This document shows, in pieces, positions 26,562 through 35,445 of a DNA stretch of 64,000 nucleotides. The first letter of the stretch is position 1. The number at the start of each line of letters is the position of its first letter. Source of the DNA: Actinomadura rudentiformis (GTDB taxonomy: Bacteria > Actinomycetota > Actinomycetes > Streptosporangiales > Streptosporangiaceae); contig NZ_WBMT01000016.1 in assembly GCF_008923185.1 (NCBI RefSeq), positions 186,001-250,000 of the forward strand, written 5' to 3'. The notes beneath the pieces are model-generated. The model was not told the origin of the DNA, made no database searches, and was given only the letters and a program-made list of their open reading frames with translations. The position numbers were made by a program, and so were the translations under genes.

Positions 26562-28738
26562 CGGTCGGCCACCACCAAGGGCGTCTCGACGGGACGTCCG
26601 GCGGTGATGGATTGCGCGAGGCGCACGTACTGCCCCTGCGCCCAGGCGAGGGGAGCGGCGGAGCCGGTCGGCTTGCCGAAGACGAATCCGAACTGGTCGG
26701 CCCGGTCCCATGCCTGTTCGGGGATGAGGTAGCCCTGGTCTGCCGAGTCGGCCATGGCTTGGAGATGCGAGTTCGCCGGGCGTCCGGCGGCGAGCTCGTA
26801 CTCGCCTCGTTCGCCCGAGAGGAGGGGCCACACACGGCCGGTCAGGCGGCCGTGGTTCGCGGGCCAGCCCGTGCCGTCGTCCTGGCTCTCGCCGTACGAG
26901 TCGTGGTTGTAGCGGTGCCAGTAGACGGCACCGCCGGGTGTCGTCACCGAGTCCACACCGTCGAGTTCCGGCAGCGAGGCGGTGACCTTGGGATGGGACG
27001 CCGGGCGGATGCCGAGCCGGACCAGTTCGAGGAATCCGCCGTCGACGATGTCGCGCTCCCACCACGTGCCGTCGTGGAACGTGCGGGCGTGGGTGTCGTT
27101 CGGGTCGGTGCCGTGCTCGATGCGTTCGTAGTACTGGCGGTCGCCGAAGTACCCGGTGGTGGTGAACGTCCAGCCGTCGAGGCCGTCGCGCCAGGAGTCC
27201 GCCGTCGACTCGTACCGTGCGGCGCTCGCGGTGTCGCCGTTGCGGCGCGCGATGTCGGCGGCGCAGACCAGCCCGGCGATCTCGGCGGCGACGGTCGAGG
27301 GCGAGATGCCGTCCTGCTCCTCCCAGCGTTCACCGGGGGTGCGCGGCCCGACCCGGGCGATGTGGTCGGCGGTCAGCTTGATCTTGTTCCAGTCGGCGGC
27401 GCCGGTGAGCCCGGTCTGCCAGGCGAGCACGATCGCGAAGGCGTCCTGGTCGAGTTGCTCGCAGCAGCCGAGCTGCTGCGGAGTCGCGCCGCCGACGCCG
27501 CTGACCGGTGAATAGCGCGGGAACGAGCCGGGCCCGTACCAGACGCCGTCGCCCTGGGTCCACGCCGTGATCTGCTGCCGGTCCCACAACCAGCGGGCCA
27601 TGCGCCCGGCCTGGGCGGTGTCCCCGGCGGCCAGCAGCGCCGTCGCCTGCTGGTAGAGGTCACGGCCCCAGACCCGGTGGTAGCCGTCGTTCAGGGCGTC
27701 GCCGTTGACGTAGTCGCCCCACGGTGTGGAGAGCGACGCGACGTTCGCGCCACGGAACGTCTTGTCCTCGGCGGCGTGCAGGCCCATGACGCTCACGTTG
27801 TAGGTGCGGCGGCGCTTGGTGTCGCCCGAGACGCTCGCGGGCACCGGCTTGGCCAGGCCGTCGAGGTAGCCGTGCCAGCCCGTCCGGTACGAGGTCTCCG
27901 CCGCGGCGAATCCGGAGTTGAGCGAAGCACCGGCGCTGGCTGTGGCCGCGGCCCGGTCCGGGCCGAAGCCCAGCGCCAGGGTGAACGTGCTGTCGCCGCT
28001 GATCGGGATCTGCGCGGTCTGGACGATGTTGCCGCCGCTCGTCGCGTCGTACTCCGCGGTCAGCCGCTTGTTGGCCTGCAGGTCGCGATAGCCGTCACTG
28101 GCCGTGGCGCTGTAACCCGTCGACCGCCGGGTGAATCCCGCCGAGGACTTCAGCGCCGAGGCGACCGTGCCGCCGAAGACCGGTTGCGGGTCGCTCGCCA
28201 CCAGCGCGCCGTTCGCGGCGTCCCAGGCTCCGGTGTCGCTGCCGCCGCCACCGGCCAGCGACGGGTTGTAGAGCACGTAGAGCTGGTACGGGCCGCCGTC
28301 GAGCGACTGGAAACGGGTCCTGACGAGCAGGGTGGAACGTGCGGGATCGGTCACGTAGGTGTTGGTGATCCGGTAGCGGCCGCTTCGAGCCGTGTTGGTC
28401 ACCGTGTACTCCAGCGCCTTCTCATCCGGCATCGACACCGCGTGCGTGGTGGCGTCGCGTTCGAGATCGACGAAGGACGAGCCGTCCGTCACCACGTACT
28501 GCATGTCCTGCACGTTGGCGACGTCGGCACGCGGATAGAACACCTCCGACGTGACCCCCTTGGCGACGGTGAACCAGACCTTCGAACCGGTCGTGGTCGC
28601 CGTGCCCAGGGCCGACTTGTCACCGGTGGTCCACGACGAGCCGCCGCCGGGCGCCCCCGGCGCCTCCGGAGCGGCGGCCCACGCGGACGAGGGAGCGAAC
28701 AGGGGAAGGATCAGGACAAGCGCGATCATCACCCGCAT
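26549..28738 (-). CDS. secreted GH15 glucoamylase/glucodextranase-like enzyme
   Basis: The 729-residue product has a signal peptide (cleavage near AWAAAPEAPG). Residues ~30-290 match the N-terminal beta-sandwich of bacterial glucoamylase/glucodextranase and ~300-729 the (alpha/alpha)6 barrel: YHRVWGRDLYQQATALLAAG, GERWEEQDGISPST with the proposed general acid, and YLIPEQAWD with the base. Such enzymes release glucose from alpha-1,4 or alpha-1,6 glucans outside the cell. No operator or regulator is obvious nearby. Confidence 0.9.
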   Translation of the reverse strand: MRVMIALVLILPLFAPSSAWAAAPEAPGAPGGGSSWTTGDKSALGTATTTGSKVWFTVAKGVTSEVFYPRADVANVQDMQYVVTDGSSFVDLERDATTHAVSMPDEKALEYTVTNTARSGRYRITNTYVTDPARSTLLVRTRFQSLDGGPYQLYVLYNPSLAGGGGSDTGAWDAANGALVASDPQPVFGGTVASALKSSAGFTRRSTGYSATASDGYRDLQANKRLTAEYDATSGGNIVQTAQIPISGDSTFTLALGFGPDRAAATASAGASLNSGFAAAETSYRTGWHGYLDGLAKPVPASVSGDTKRRRTYNVSVMGLHAAEDKTFRGANVASLSTPWGDYVNGDALNDGYHRVWGRDLYQQATALLAAGDTAQAGRMARWLWDRQQITAWTQGDGVWYGPGSFPRYSPVSGVGGATPQQLGCCEQLDQDAFAIVLAWQTGLTGAADWNKIKLTADHIARVGPRTPGERWEEQDGISPSTVAAEIAGLVCAADIARRNGDTASAARYESTADSWRDGLDGWTFTTTGYFGDRQYYERIEHGTDPNDTHARTFHDGTWWERDIVDGGFLELVRLGIRPASHPKVTASLPELDGVDSVTTPGGAVYWHRYNHDSYGESQDDGTGWPANHGRLTGRVWPLLSGERGEYELAAGRPANSHLQAMADSADQGYLIPEQAWDRADQFGFVFGKPTGSAAPLAWAQGQYVRLAQSITAGRPVETPLVVADRYLG

Positions 28739-28989
28739 GCATCGAGCCTCCTACACCCCGCGCCCCCTTTCCAGAGGGGATTTCCCGATCTGAGGTAGCC
28801 GGACGCCCGGGAATAAGGAATCGCCCGATGTGCGGGCACCATCCCGGAACGCACTCTGTTCTGCAGTCGCATACGGCGATGACAGAACGGGGAGTTCATC
28901 CATGGAAACGACACCGCGCCGAAGGGCGCACCACCGCATCGTGGAGCCCGGACTCCAGCCGGGCGACCGGCAGGCCGCACACCGCCGCC

Positions 28990-29405
28990 AGCAGCGGGTG
29001 AGCTCGGTGAGCATCGCCGTGGGCGCCACGCCGGGCTCGGGTTCGTCGCTGCGGAACGTGGTGAGGATGAGCACGGCGGTCTCGCGGAGCGCCCGGGCCA
29101 GGAACACGAGGAGATCGCACGTCGAGGTGTCGGCCCAGTGCAGGTCCTCCAGCACCGCGACGGCCGGCGCCGGGCCTGCCTGGGCCGTCAGCACGTCGGC
29201 CACATGCCGGAAGAAACGGTGCCGGTCCGCCGGGCCCGACGACGATGGCGGTGAACGCCTCGACGAGCCGGGTCTTGCCGATCCCCGCCTCGCCTTCAAG
29301 GACCACGAACCCGCCGGACCCGTCACCGGCCGCGGTGAACGCGTCGCACAGCGAGGTCAGCTCCTCGCACCGCCCGACCAGCGTCGGGCACGACAGTCGC
29401 CGCAT
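28990..29405 (-). pseudogene. remnant of a LuxR/AAA-type ATPase regulator
   Basis: One frame reads MRRLSCPTLVGRCEELTSL, then Walker A GEAGIGKT (29294-29271) and RLVEAFTAI, the opening of LuxR-type ATPase regulators. The expected next ~70 residues are missing, and from about 29224 the homology continues in another frame (RFFRHVADVL, VLEDLHWADTSTCDLL, LILTTFRSDEPE). It ends by about 28990, without the rest of the ATPase, TPR region or LuxR domain. At least one internal deletion/frameshift and a large C-terminal loss make this a dead gene. The flanking stretches 28739-28989 and 29406-29552 hold nothing I can identify. Confidence 0.75.
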
Positions 29406-29552
29406 CACCGTTGTCCCAGCGGGCTGAGAGGCAGGCGGACGTCCTCGTGGACGCGACCTCAGACGCAACCTGACACGACGACGGTACGAGGCGTGACCAA
29501 AGCCGTCAATGCGTGCAGTCTTCAACCCACACCGTTGCCGTCCACACAGGTG

Positions 29553-31373
29553 TCAGGCGAGGAGGTCCTGGAGCTCGGGCACCGCCTCCCGGAGGTGGCC
29601 GGCGAAGGCGTGCATCGCGTCGGCCACCGCAGCCGGGGTGCTCAAATAGACGTTGAAGCGGTCCGGGAGGAGGACGTAGGCGACCCCGATGCACTGGGGG
29701 CTGGTCGATCCGAACCCGAAGTACCGGATGTTGGTGGACGGCGCGGAGCTGGTGCTCAGATAGTCGTCCCGCATCTTGATCCAGCCGGGAGAGCTGAAGA
29801 GCGTCAGCGGCTCGGTCACCCCGAGCTCCTCGCCACGCCGCTTCTGGATCAGCTGCAGCTCCCAGAGGTGTTGCTCGGGCACCTGGCCCGCCTGGGATGC
29901 CTTCGCGCGTTCGACATGCTTTTCGGCGGCGGCACGGAACGCGGCGCAGCGGGTCTCGGCGTCGGCGGCCGGGTCGTCCATCGCCTCGGCGAACCGGACG
30001 ACCTCGGGCGTGACGACGCGCATCGCCTCGGTGCGCCCACGCCGGTACTGGCGCGTGGCGATCGACTCGTACGTGGCGCCCACGAACCCCTTGGAGCGTT
30101 TGTGGGCGAGCTGGTAGGCCATCTGCACGAAGGCGTCGGGCGAGGTGCGCAGCCGCTTGGCGTCATTCGCGCCGAAGTCGTCGAACGCCACCGTGGTGGT
30201 GGCGGTGTCGGCGGCGTACTGCGCGAACGACGCGGCCGCGGCGCGCACGTCGGCGCGCAGGTCCGTGGTGAGCACGAACTCGATGGGGCCGGTCGCGGGC
30301 GCGCCCTGCGAACGCGCCTCCGAACGGCGCGAGTGCTCCTCGGCGGACTCGCCCAGCAGCGTGTCGACGAAGCTCAGGATCGTCGTGCCGTCCAAACCGC
30401 AGTGCTCGACGTTGATGCCCGCCGTGCCGTCGGCGAAGACGATGAACGACACCGCCTTGTCGAACCACCGGTTGCCGCTGTCGCCGTGCAGCAGGTGGTC
30501 GCACGCGTCGAGGTCGTCCCGGGGAGCGAAGTCCTCCAGGCAGACGCAGAACAGCGCCGTCTCGACGTCGTCCAGCCTGGCCGCGTTCCCGGCGTCGGCG
30601 GCGAGCAGCGCCTCCCGGCTCGCCGCCCATTCCGCCCGGGCCTTGGTGGTCAGATGACCGACCGGGGTCTCCGCCCGCACGTCGTTCTTCATGATCTCGT
30701 CGAGCCCCGCGGCGAGCTCGTCGAGGGTGTGGGGCCGTCCGGCCGGGCCGATGACGTCCATGCGGATCATGTGGCCACGGAAGAACACGACGATGTGGCG
30801 TGCCTGCGACGGGCCCGGCGACTCGTCCGAGTACGGCGCGCGCACGGTGTCCTGCTCGGCGCCGGGGATCCGCGTCGTGGAGAAGAGGAACTTGTTCTGC
30901 TCCATCGTGAGCGCCTGGCCGCGCTGGACGATGGGCGGGATGCGCTCGTCGTCCAGCTGCGCCTTGTAGTTGAGCGCGGCCGCGATGAGCCCGGCGGCCC
31001 GTTCGGCCTGGCTCTGACGGGAGCCCTGGAAGAGCTGAACGGAGTCTTGGAAGAGGAAGAAGAAGTTGGCGTTGAGCGCGATGCGGTCACGGCGGCCGAG
31101 ATAGCGGTACGGCCAGAACGTGTCGAGCCAGCTGTGCACGCCCTCGCTCGCGTCGTACTCCGCCAGCGCCGCCTGCAGCTTGGGGCCGGGGCCGTCCGGG
31201 CGCACGAAGGAGGCCAGCGCCTTCTCTGTTTCCGCCAGCTCGTCAGGGGTGACCAGCGGCGCGCACCATTCGAGGAGGCGCCTGCCGCTGTCGTCCAGCG
31301 AGGGCAGCGGCACCCGCGGCAGGTGATCCTCGTTGTCGAAGGTGCGGGGGGAGGGGCTCTGACTGCTGTTCAC
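29553..31373 (-). CDS. choline/carnitine-type O-acyltransferase
   Basis: The product is about 606 residues, starting at GTG 31373 with GAGG 5 nt before and a 4-nt overlap with the methyltransferase stop; a longer upstream frame has no family similarity. The catalytic motif is GINVEHCGLDGTT (His in the EHxxxDG pattern). The N-terminal LPRVPLPSLDDSGRRLLEWC, the WLDTFWPYRYL block and the late STxAPSTNIRYFGFGSTSP block also fit this family. Relatives move acyl groups between CoA and the hydroxyl of carnitine or choline. As last gene of an oxygenase-methyltransferase operon it probably O-acylates a small hydroxylated amine made by the other two (inference). Confidence 0.88.
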   Translation of the reverse strand: MNSSQSPSPRTFDNEDHLPRVPLPSLDDSGRRLLEWCAPLVTPDELAETEKALASFVRPDGPGPKLQAALAEYDASEGVHSWLDTFWPYRYLGRRDRIALNANFFFLFQDSVQLFQGSRQSQAERAAGLIAAALNYKAQLDDERIPPIVQRGQALTMEQNKFLFSTTRIPGAEQDTVRAPYSDESPGPSQARHIVVFFRGHMIRMDVIGPAGRPHTLDELAAGLDEIMKNDVRAETPVGHLTTKARAEWAASREALLAADAGNAARLDDVETALFCVCLEDFAPRDDLDACDHLLHGDSGNRWFDKAVSFIVFADGTAGINVEHCGLDGTTILSFVDTLLGESAEEHSRRSEARSQGAPATGPIEFVLTTDLRADVRAAAASFAQYAADTATTTVAFDDFGANDAKRLRTSPDAFVQMAYQLAHKRSKGFVGATYESIATRQYRRGRTEAMRVVTPEVVRFAEAMDDPAADAETRCAAFRAAAEKHVERAKASQAGQVPEQHLWELQLIQKRRGEELGVTEPLTLFSSPGWIKMRDDYLSTSSAPSTNIRYFGFGSTSPQCIGVAYVLLPDRFNVYLSTPAAVADAMHAFAGHLREAVPELQDLLA

Positions 31374-32191
31374 TCGATCCTCGATCTGGGCTTGGTGGGA
31401 CGGGAGATGAAGAGCTCGGCGTAGAACCAGCCGTCCGTCTCCAGACCGCGCGGATCCACGTCGATGGTGGCGAGCCTGTCCAGGACGAGTGACTGCTCTT
31501 CGGCCGTCGCGAAGCGCCGCTGCCGGAAGACTCCCTCGTGACGGACGGTCTCGTATCCCGCGGCGGCAAGGCATTCGGTCACGGGATCGAAAGGGAACAT
31601 CCGGAGAACGAAGTGTGCCATCCACGGTTTGCGGCCGCCATGGGCCGCGACGATGCGGGATATGGTCCGCTCGGTGACATAGCCGATGCAGCCGGTCGAG
31701 ATGACGAGGTCCACTCCGGCGAGCCGTTCCCGCTCGTGCTCGGTGGGGTCGCGCGCCTCGAGGTCCGCGTGCATCGCGCCGTCGATGAAGCCGGCCTGCA
31801 GCGCGTACGCGAGGGCGTGTGATGACGCGTCGAGCCCCAGGAAGCGGGTGCGCTTCAGGCCGTCACGCGAGCCGACCAGCTCGCGGTCACGGGCCAGGAG
31901 CTCCTCGAAGCCGGCGTCCTCGGCGCCCGCGTACCGGTCGTACAGCTCCTCCATCGTCGCGTCGCATCGCAGCAGCGCCGCGTTGATGCCGTACGAGCAG
32001 CCGATGTCGAGCACGGTCGGGACGGAGATCTCGTGCGCGTCCCGGTATTCCTGGATGAGGCCGGCGAAGAAGGGCTTGGCCAGTTCGGGGATGGCGTAGC
32101 CGAGCCCGCGCAGCGTACTGAAATAGGCGCGCGGATCGGGTGCGGTGTAGATGTGGTCGAGTGAGATCTTCCCGGTGGTGTCGACGCGCAC
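31370..32191 (-). CDS. class I SAM-dependent methyltransferase
   Basis: The 273-residue product starts at GTG with AGGGGA 7 nt before. Motif I is VLDIGCSYGINAALL (residues ~60-74), then FLGLDASSHALAYALQAG (motif II) and VDLVISTGCIGYV (motif IV). Substrate-specific parts (LDHIYTAPDPRAYFSTLRGLGY) are distinctive, but I cannot link them to a known reaction. It lies between a 2-oxoglutarate oxygenase and a carnitine-type acyltransferase, so N-methylation of a small amine or amino acid is plausible (inference). Confidence 0.8.
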   Translation of the reverse strand: MRVDTTGKISLDHIYTAPDPRAYFSTLRGLGYAIPELAKPFFAGLIQEYRDAHEISVPTVLDIGCSYGINAALLRCDATMEELYDRYAGAEDAGFEELLARDRELVGSRDGLKRTRFLGLDASSHALAYALQAGFIDGAMHADLEARDPTEHERERLAGVDLVISTGCIGYVTERTISRIVAAHGGRKPWMAHFVLRMFPFDPVTECLAAAGYETVRHEGVFRQRRFATAEEQSLVLDRLATIDVDPRGLETDGWFYAELFISRPTKPRSRIE

Positions 32192-32201
32192 AGCAGGTCC
32201 C

Positions 32202-32237
32202 CTAGTCCAAGAGTTGGGCGACTAGTCCAAGAGTTGG
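32202..32237 (+). repeat. stop-spanning 16-nt tandem duplication (oxygenase gene end)
   Basis: CTAGTCCAAGAGTTGG occurs at 32202-32217 and 32222-32237 (period 20). On the minus strand the second holds the last codons and TAG of the oxygenase gene. The first lies between that stop and the AGGGGA ribosome site of the methyltransferase. Confidence 0.9.
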
Positions 32238-33067
32238 TCGACCCGCACGGTCCCGGCCTCCAGATGCGCCGGCAGCACGCGCCCGAACAGTTGCCTCGTC
32301 CGCGCCACACTGCCGATGACGCCGGGCCGCTCGCTGTAGGCGAAGATCGCGGAATGGCGGGCCCGCGTGCCCTCGACGGCGCTCACCCGATGCAGCGAGT
32401 AGCGCCCCTTGAACAACTGCAGATCACCGGGCCGCAGGGACAGCCGCCGCACCAGCGGCCCGCCGCGCCCTTCCAGGACGGCCCGGACGTCGTCGAAGTT
32501 CTCCGCGTCCGCCGATCTGATGTTGGGGCAGTATTCGAAGACCCCGCCCGCCTCCGGCTCCTGGGTGAGCATGCTGACGGTGAACTCGTTGGTGTCGAAA
32601 TGCCAGGGGTGCTCCTTGCCCGGCTCGAGAACGTTGAGGCAGAGCCCCGACAGCGGGTCCGCGAGCTCGAAGACGCGTGGCAGGCCAAAGCACGCGGCGA
32701 CGAACCGCTGAAACAGCTCACTCGAATAGAGCTGCTGAATAACGGATTCGGGTGGAATCCGGTCCCGGGCGACAAAGGCGTTCCCCCGCTCGAACGTCAT
32801 CCGCCCCGGATGCCCTTCCGGGAGCACGGAATCGACCGCGATGTTATAAACATTGACGGTCTCGACGTCATAGTGCGCCAGCGGGGCGACGGCGGCGCCC
32901 TCGCGGCCCAGCGCGTCGCGCACCGAAGGCCGGATAAAGTCGGGGAGCACGCTGCATCCGCAATCCCGCAGCTCGGACCGGATCCGGTCGATGAGCGGTC
33001 CCCATTCGCCCGGCTCCGCCAGCGGATAGCGAGCCGTGTCGACCACTCGTTCGACCGATGTGCTCAT
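32222..33067 (-). CDS. Fe(II)/2-oxoglutarate-dependent oxygenase-like protein
   Basis: The 281-residue product shows a jelly-roll oxygenase signature: HPWHFDTNEF (HxD metal ligands, near residues 154-156), YSLHRVSAVEG with the distal His, and RHSAIFAYSERPG with the Arg that would bind 2-oxoglutarate. It resembles ArpA-like/phytanoyl-type hydroxylases acting on small molecules. GAGAGGG stands 5 nt before the ATG. It is first gene of the oxygenase-methyltransferase-acyltransferase operon. An imperfect inverted repeat lies in its promoter. Hydroxylation followed by O-acylation is a coherent scheme, but the substrate is unknown. Confidence 0.8.
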   Translation of the reverse strand: MSTSVERVVDTARYPLAEPGEWGPLIDRIRSELRDCGCSVLPDFIRPSVRDALGREGAAVAPLAHYDVETVNVYNIAVDSVLPEGHPGRMTFERGNAFVARDRIPPESVIQQLYSSELFQRFVAACFGLPRVFELADPLSGLCLNVLEPGKEHPWHFDTNEFTVSMLTQEPEAGGVFEYCPNIRSADAENFDDVRAVLEGRGGPLVRRLSLRPGDLQLFKGRYSLHRVSAVEGTRARHSAIFAYSERPGVIGSVARTRQLFGRVLPAHLEAGTVRVDQLLD

Positions 33068-33098
33068 GAAGACCCTCTCGCCCGGACTTGGGAAAGTC

Positions 33099-33120
33099 TT
33101 AGCACATTGATTAGTGCCAA
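33099..33120. promoter_or_regulatory. inverted repeat in the promoter of the oxygenase operon
   Basis: TTAGCAC (33099-33105) and GTGCCAA (33114-33120) pair with one mismatch around an AT-rich 8-nt centre, 32 nt upstream of the oxygenase start. AT content is high for this genome, as expected of a promoter, and TTGGCA (33120-33115 on the minus strand) could be a -35 element within it. A repressor would block transcription there. Confidence 0.5.
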
Positions 33121-33242
33121 TTCATCGGTGTGTTCACGGTCTTGACTTATCAGCCGTCTTCAGATTTGGTGCCGTGACCTGCGCTTTCGGTCACCCCTTG
33201 GACCGGCCGCGCAACGGCTCGTTCACGACGATGTGTTCCACA

Positions 33243-33833
33243 TCACGCCCGCCGGGCGAGCATCCGCCGTTTGCCGCCCGGCACCTCCTCCAGCCGTACC
33301 ACGGTGAAGTCCCCGGGCAGCAACGAGGCGGGCTCGCCGGGCTCCAGGCACCACTCCACCGGCAGCCGCGGCCGCTCGGTCCGGGCGTCCATCGTGAACG
33401 CCTCCCAGCCCAGCGCACCCCCGGGCATGACGGCGCCCGTCACGCCCTCGAACACCGCCCGGTCCCAGAACCCCGTGCACAACACCACCGCGAAGGCACT
33501 CTCCGCACGCCACGTGCCCAGGTCGGCATGCACCGGGGTGAGGAGATCCCGGACGCCCCGCCGCCGCGCCTCCCGATCGAGCAGGTCCAGCGCCACATCC
33601 GAGACGTCCACCGCCGTCACCCGCCGCCCGCCCGCGGCGGCCAGCAGCGCGCTGCCCGACGGACCGCACGCCAGATCGAGCATTGGCCCCGCAGGCAACG
33701 CCATGGCCAGCGCCGCGTCCGCCAGCGGATGCGGCACGAACGATCTTTCCGCTCTGCCGCCGTCATCGGCGTACTTGGCGTTCCAGCGGAGCCGGTCAGG
33801 ATGACCGCCCAGCTCATCCTGCGCTTCTCCCAT
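33243..33833 (-). CDS. class I SAM-dependent methyltransferase
   Basis: The 196-residue product is a single methyltransferase domain: MLDLACGPSGSALLAAAGG (motif I, residues ~51-69), VTAVDVSDVALDLLDREA, and AFAVVLCTGFWDRAVF. It resembles small-molecule or tellurite-type methyltransferases of the thiopurine/TehB group. It follows the VWA lipoprotein gene by 10 nt on the same strand. Whether the two share a role is unclear. Confidence 0.8.
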   Translation of the reverse strand: MGEAQDELGGHPDRLRWNAKYADDGGRAERSFVPHPLADAALAMALPAGPMLDLACGPSGSALLAAAGGRRVTAVDVSDVALDLLDREARRRGVRDLLTPVHADLGTWRAESAFAVVLCTGFWDRAVFEGVTGAVMPGGALGWEAFTMDARTERPRLPVEWCLEPGEPASLLPGDFTVVRLEEVPGGKRRMLARRA

Positions 33834-33843
33834 GCCGCGGACA

Positions 33844-35373
33844 CTACTCCCGCAGTGTGACGCGGGAAATCAGGTCGGCGAGTTCGCGGACGTCGCGGTC
33901 CTCTGTGGCGGAGCTGAGGGCGGTCACCTGGCGGGCCAGCTGGGGCAGGTCGGCGACCTGCTCACCGGGCACGCGGCCTCGGATGACGAGCGGTCCCTGC
34001 GAGGGGGAGGTGTAGGGGCTCTGCGCGCCGTGGCCGGGATCGCCGTCGCGGAGGTGTTCGGCGAAGTAGGCGGCCGCCACCGCGACGCGGAGCCGTGGGG
34101 ATCCGCTCTCCCACAGGTCCGGGGAGAGGTCGTTCACCGTGATGGTGCGGCCCGCCTCGTCCGGCCGGCCGGAGGCCGGGTCCTGCCAGCGCACGGTGAC
34201 GTCGGCGAGGCGGCCGGAGGCGCCGGGGCGCAGGCGCACGGCGTACAGGGCGGTGACCGAGTGGCCGGGGCCGATCTCGCCGCCGTCGACGGAGTCGTCG
34301 CGCAGGTCCTGCGGGCGCAGGCCGCGGTTGTCGTAGCCGATCAGCCGGTACGTGTCGACCTGCTGCGAGTCGAAGGCGACCTGCGCCTTGGCGTCCCGTG
34401 CCCGCAGCTCGACGGTGCCCGGCAACTGCTCGACGAAGAGGCGCTTGGCCTTCTCGGCGTCGGAGACATAGACCGCCCGGCCGTTGCCGTGGTCGGCGAG
34501 TTCCTCCATCAGCTTGTCGCCATAGTCGCTGCCCACTCCCACGCACAGGAGCGAGATGCCGGTGCCGGCCTCCTCGCGGACCCTGCTCAGGATCGGCTGC
34601 GACGTGGTGGCCCCGGCGTTGGCCAGCCCGTCGGACGTCAGGATGACGCGGTTGGTCACGCCCTCACGGAAGCCGCGCCTGGCCTCCTTGTAGCCGAGCG
34701 CCATCCCGGCTTCGAGGTTGGTGCTGTCACCGGTGTCGAGCGAGTCGATGGCGCGGTGCAACTCGGCGCGCCTGGTGGCGGGTGTCATCTCGCGGACGAG
34801 GGTCGCGTCGCTGTCGTAGGCCACGATCGCCACCGAGTCGCTCGGGCGGAGCTGGTCGATGAGCGCGTGCAACGACGTCTTCACCAGGTCGAGGCGACCG
34901 GGCTCGCCCATCGAGCCGGAGGTGTCGACGACGAAGGTCAGGTTGGCGTCGCGCCGCGCGCCGCCGACGGCGCTCCGGGTCTGCAGGCCCACGCGCAGGA
35001 GCCGGACGTCACCGGCCCGGCCGCCGTCGGCGGACACCGCGAAGCCGTTGCCCTCCGGTTCGGCGTACCCCTGCTTGAAGTGGTTGACGAACTCTTCGGG
35101 CCGCACCGTCGCCGGGTCAGGGCGCCGCCCGTCGAGCAGCGCCCGGCGGGCGTAGCCGTAGGACGCGGTGTCCACGTCCAGCGCGAAGGTCGACAGATAG
35201 GAGGACTGCTGCTGCGGCGGAACACGATCCTCAGGGACGACTCCGGGTCGGGCACCGCCGGCCGGTGCCCGATTCTGACCGCTGCCGGATTCTGATTCGT
35301 CGCCACTGCATGCGCCGGCCAGGAGAACAACACCAAGTGCGGCCGCTGCCAGGGCTGTGCCTCGGTTTCTCAT
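33844..35373 (-). CDS. YfbK-like VWA-domain lipoprotein
   Basis: The 509-residue product has a lipoprotein signal ending VLLAGAC. The N-terminal extension (STFALDVDTASYGYARRALLDGRRP) is the VWA-coupling region of YfbK-like proteins, followed by a VWA domain with MIDAS DTSGSM, the GDSTNLEAGM threonine and ILTSDGLAN. A DUF3520-like C-terminal part contains TALYAVRLRPG. These proteins are bound to the outer face of the membrane. Partners are unknown. It is the second VWA lipoprotein in the window, unrelated in layout to the one at 9.7-11.2 kb. Confidence 0.88.
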   Translation of the reverse strand: MRNRGTALAAAALGVVLLAGACSGDESESGSGQNRAPAGGARPGVVPEDRVPPQQQSSYLSTFALDVDTASYGYARRALLDGRRPDPATVRPEEFVNHFKQGYAEPEGNGFAVSADGGRAGDVRLLRVGLQTRSAVGGARRDANLTFVVDTSGSMGEPGRLDLVKTSLHALIDQLRPSDSVAIVAYDSDATLVREMTPATRRAELHRAIDSLDTGDSTNLEAGMALGYKEARRGFREGVTNRVILTSDGLANAGATTSQPILSRVREEAGTGISLLCVGVGSDYGDKLMEELADHGNGRAVYVSDAEKAKRLFVEQLPGTVELRARDAKAQVAFDSQQVDTYRLIGYDNRGLRPQDLRDDSVDGGEIGPGHSVTALYAVRLRPGASGRLADVTVRWQDPASGRPDEAGRTITVNDLSPDLWESGSPRLRVAVAAAYFAEHLRDGDPGHGAQSPYTSPSQGPLVIRGRVPGEQVADLPQLARQVTALSSATEDRDVRELADLISRVTLRE

Positions 35374-35445
35374 GCCGCGTAGACGGGGCGAGCCGGGGTC
35401 CGGATCCGCACGCGACCCACCCGTGCCCCAACCGAGACAAACCGT

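Noticed and set aside
28739..29552. Possible mobile-element insertion beside the broken AAA regulator
   Set aside because: No transposase fragment, terminal inverted repeats or target duplication could be seen.
28830..31424. A plus-strand open frame of more than 860 codons opposite the acyltransferase gene
   Set aside because: It is antisense to a gene with clear family motifs, rich in Arg/Gly/Val with no recognisable domain, and arises from GC-rich third positions.
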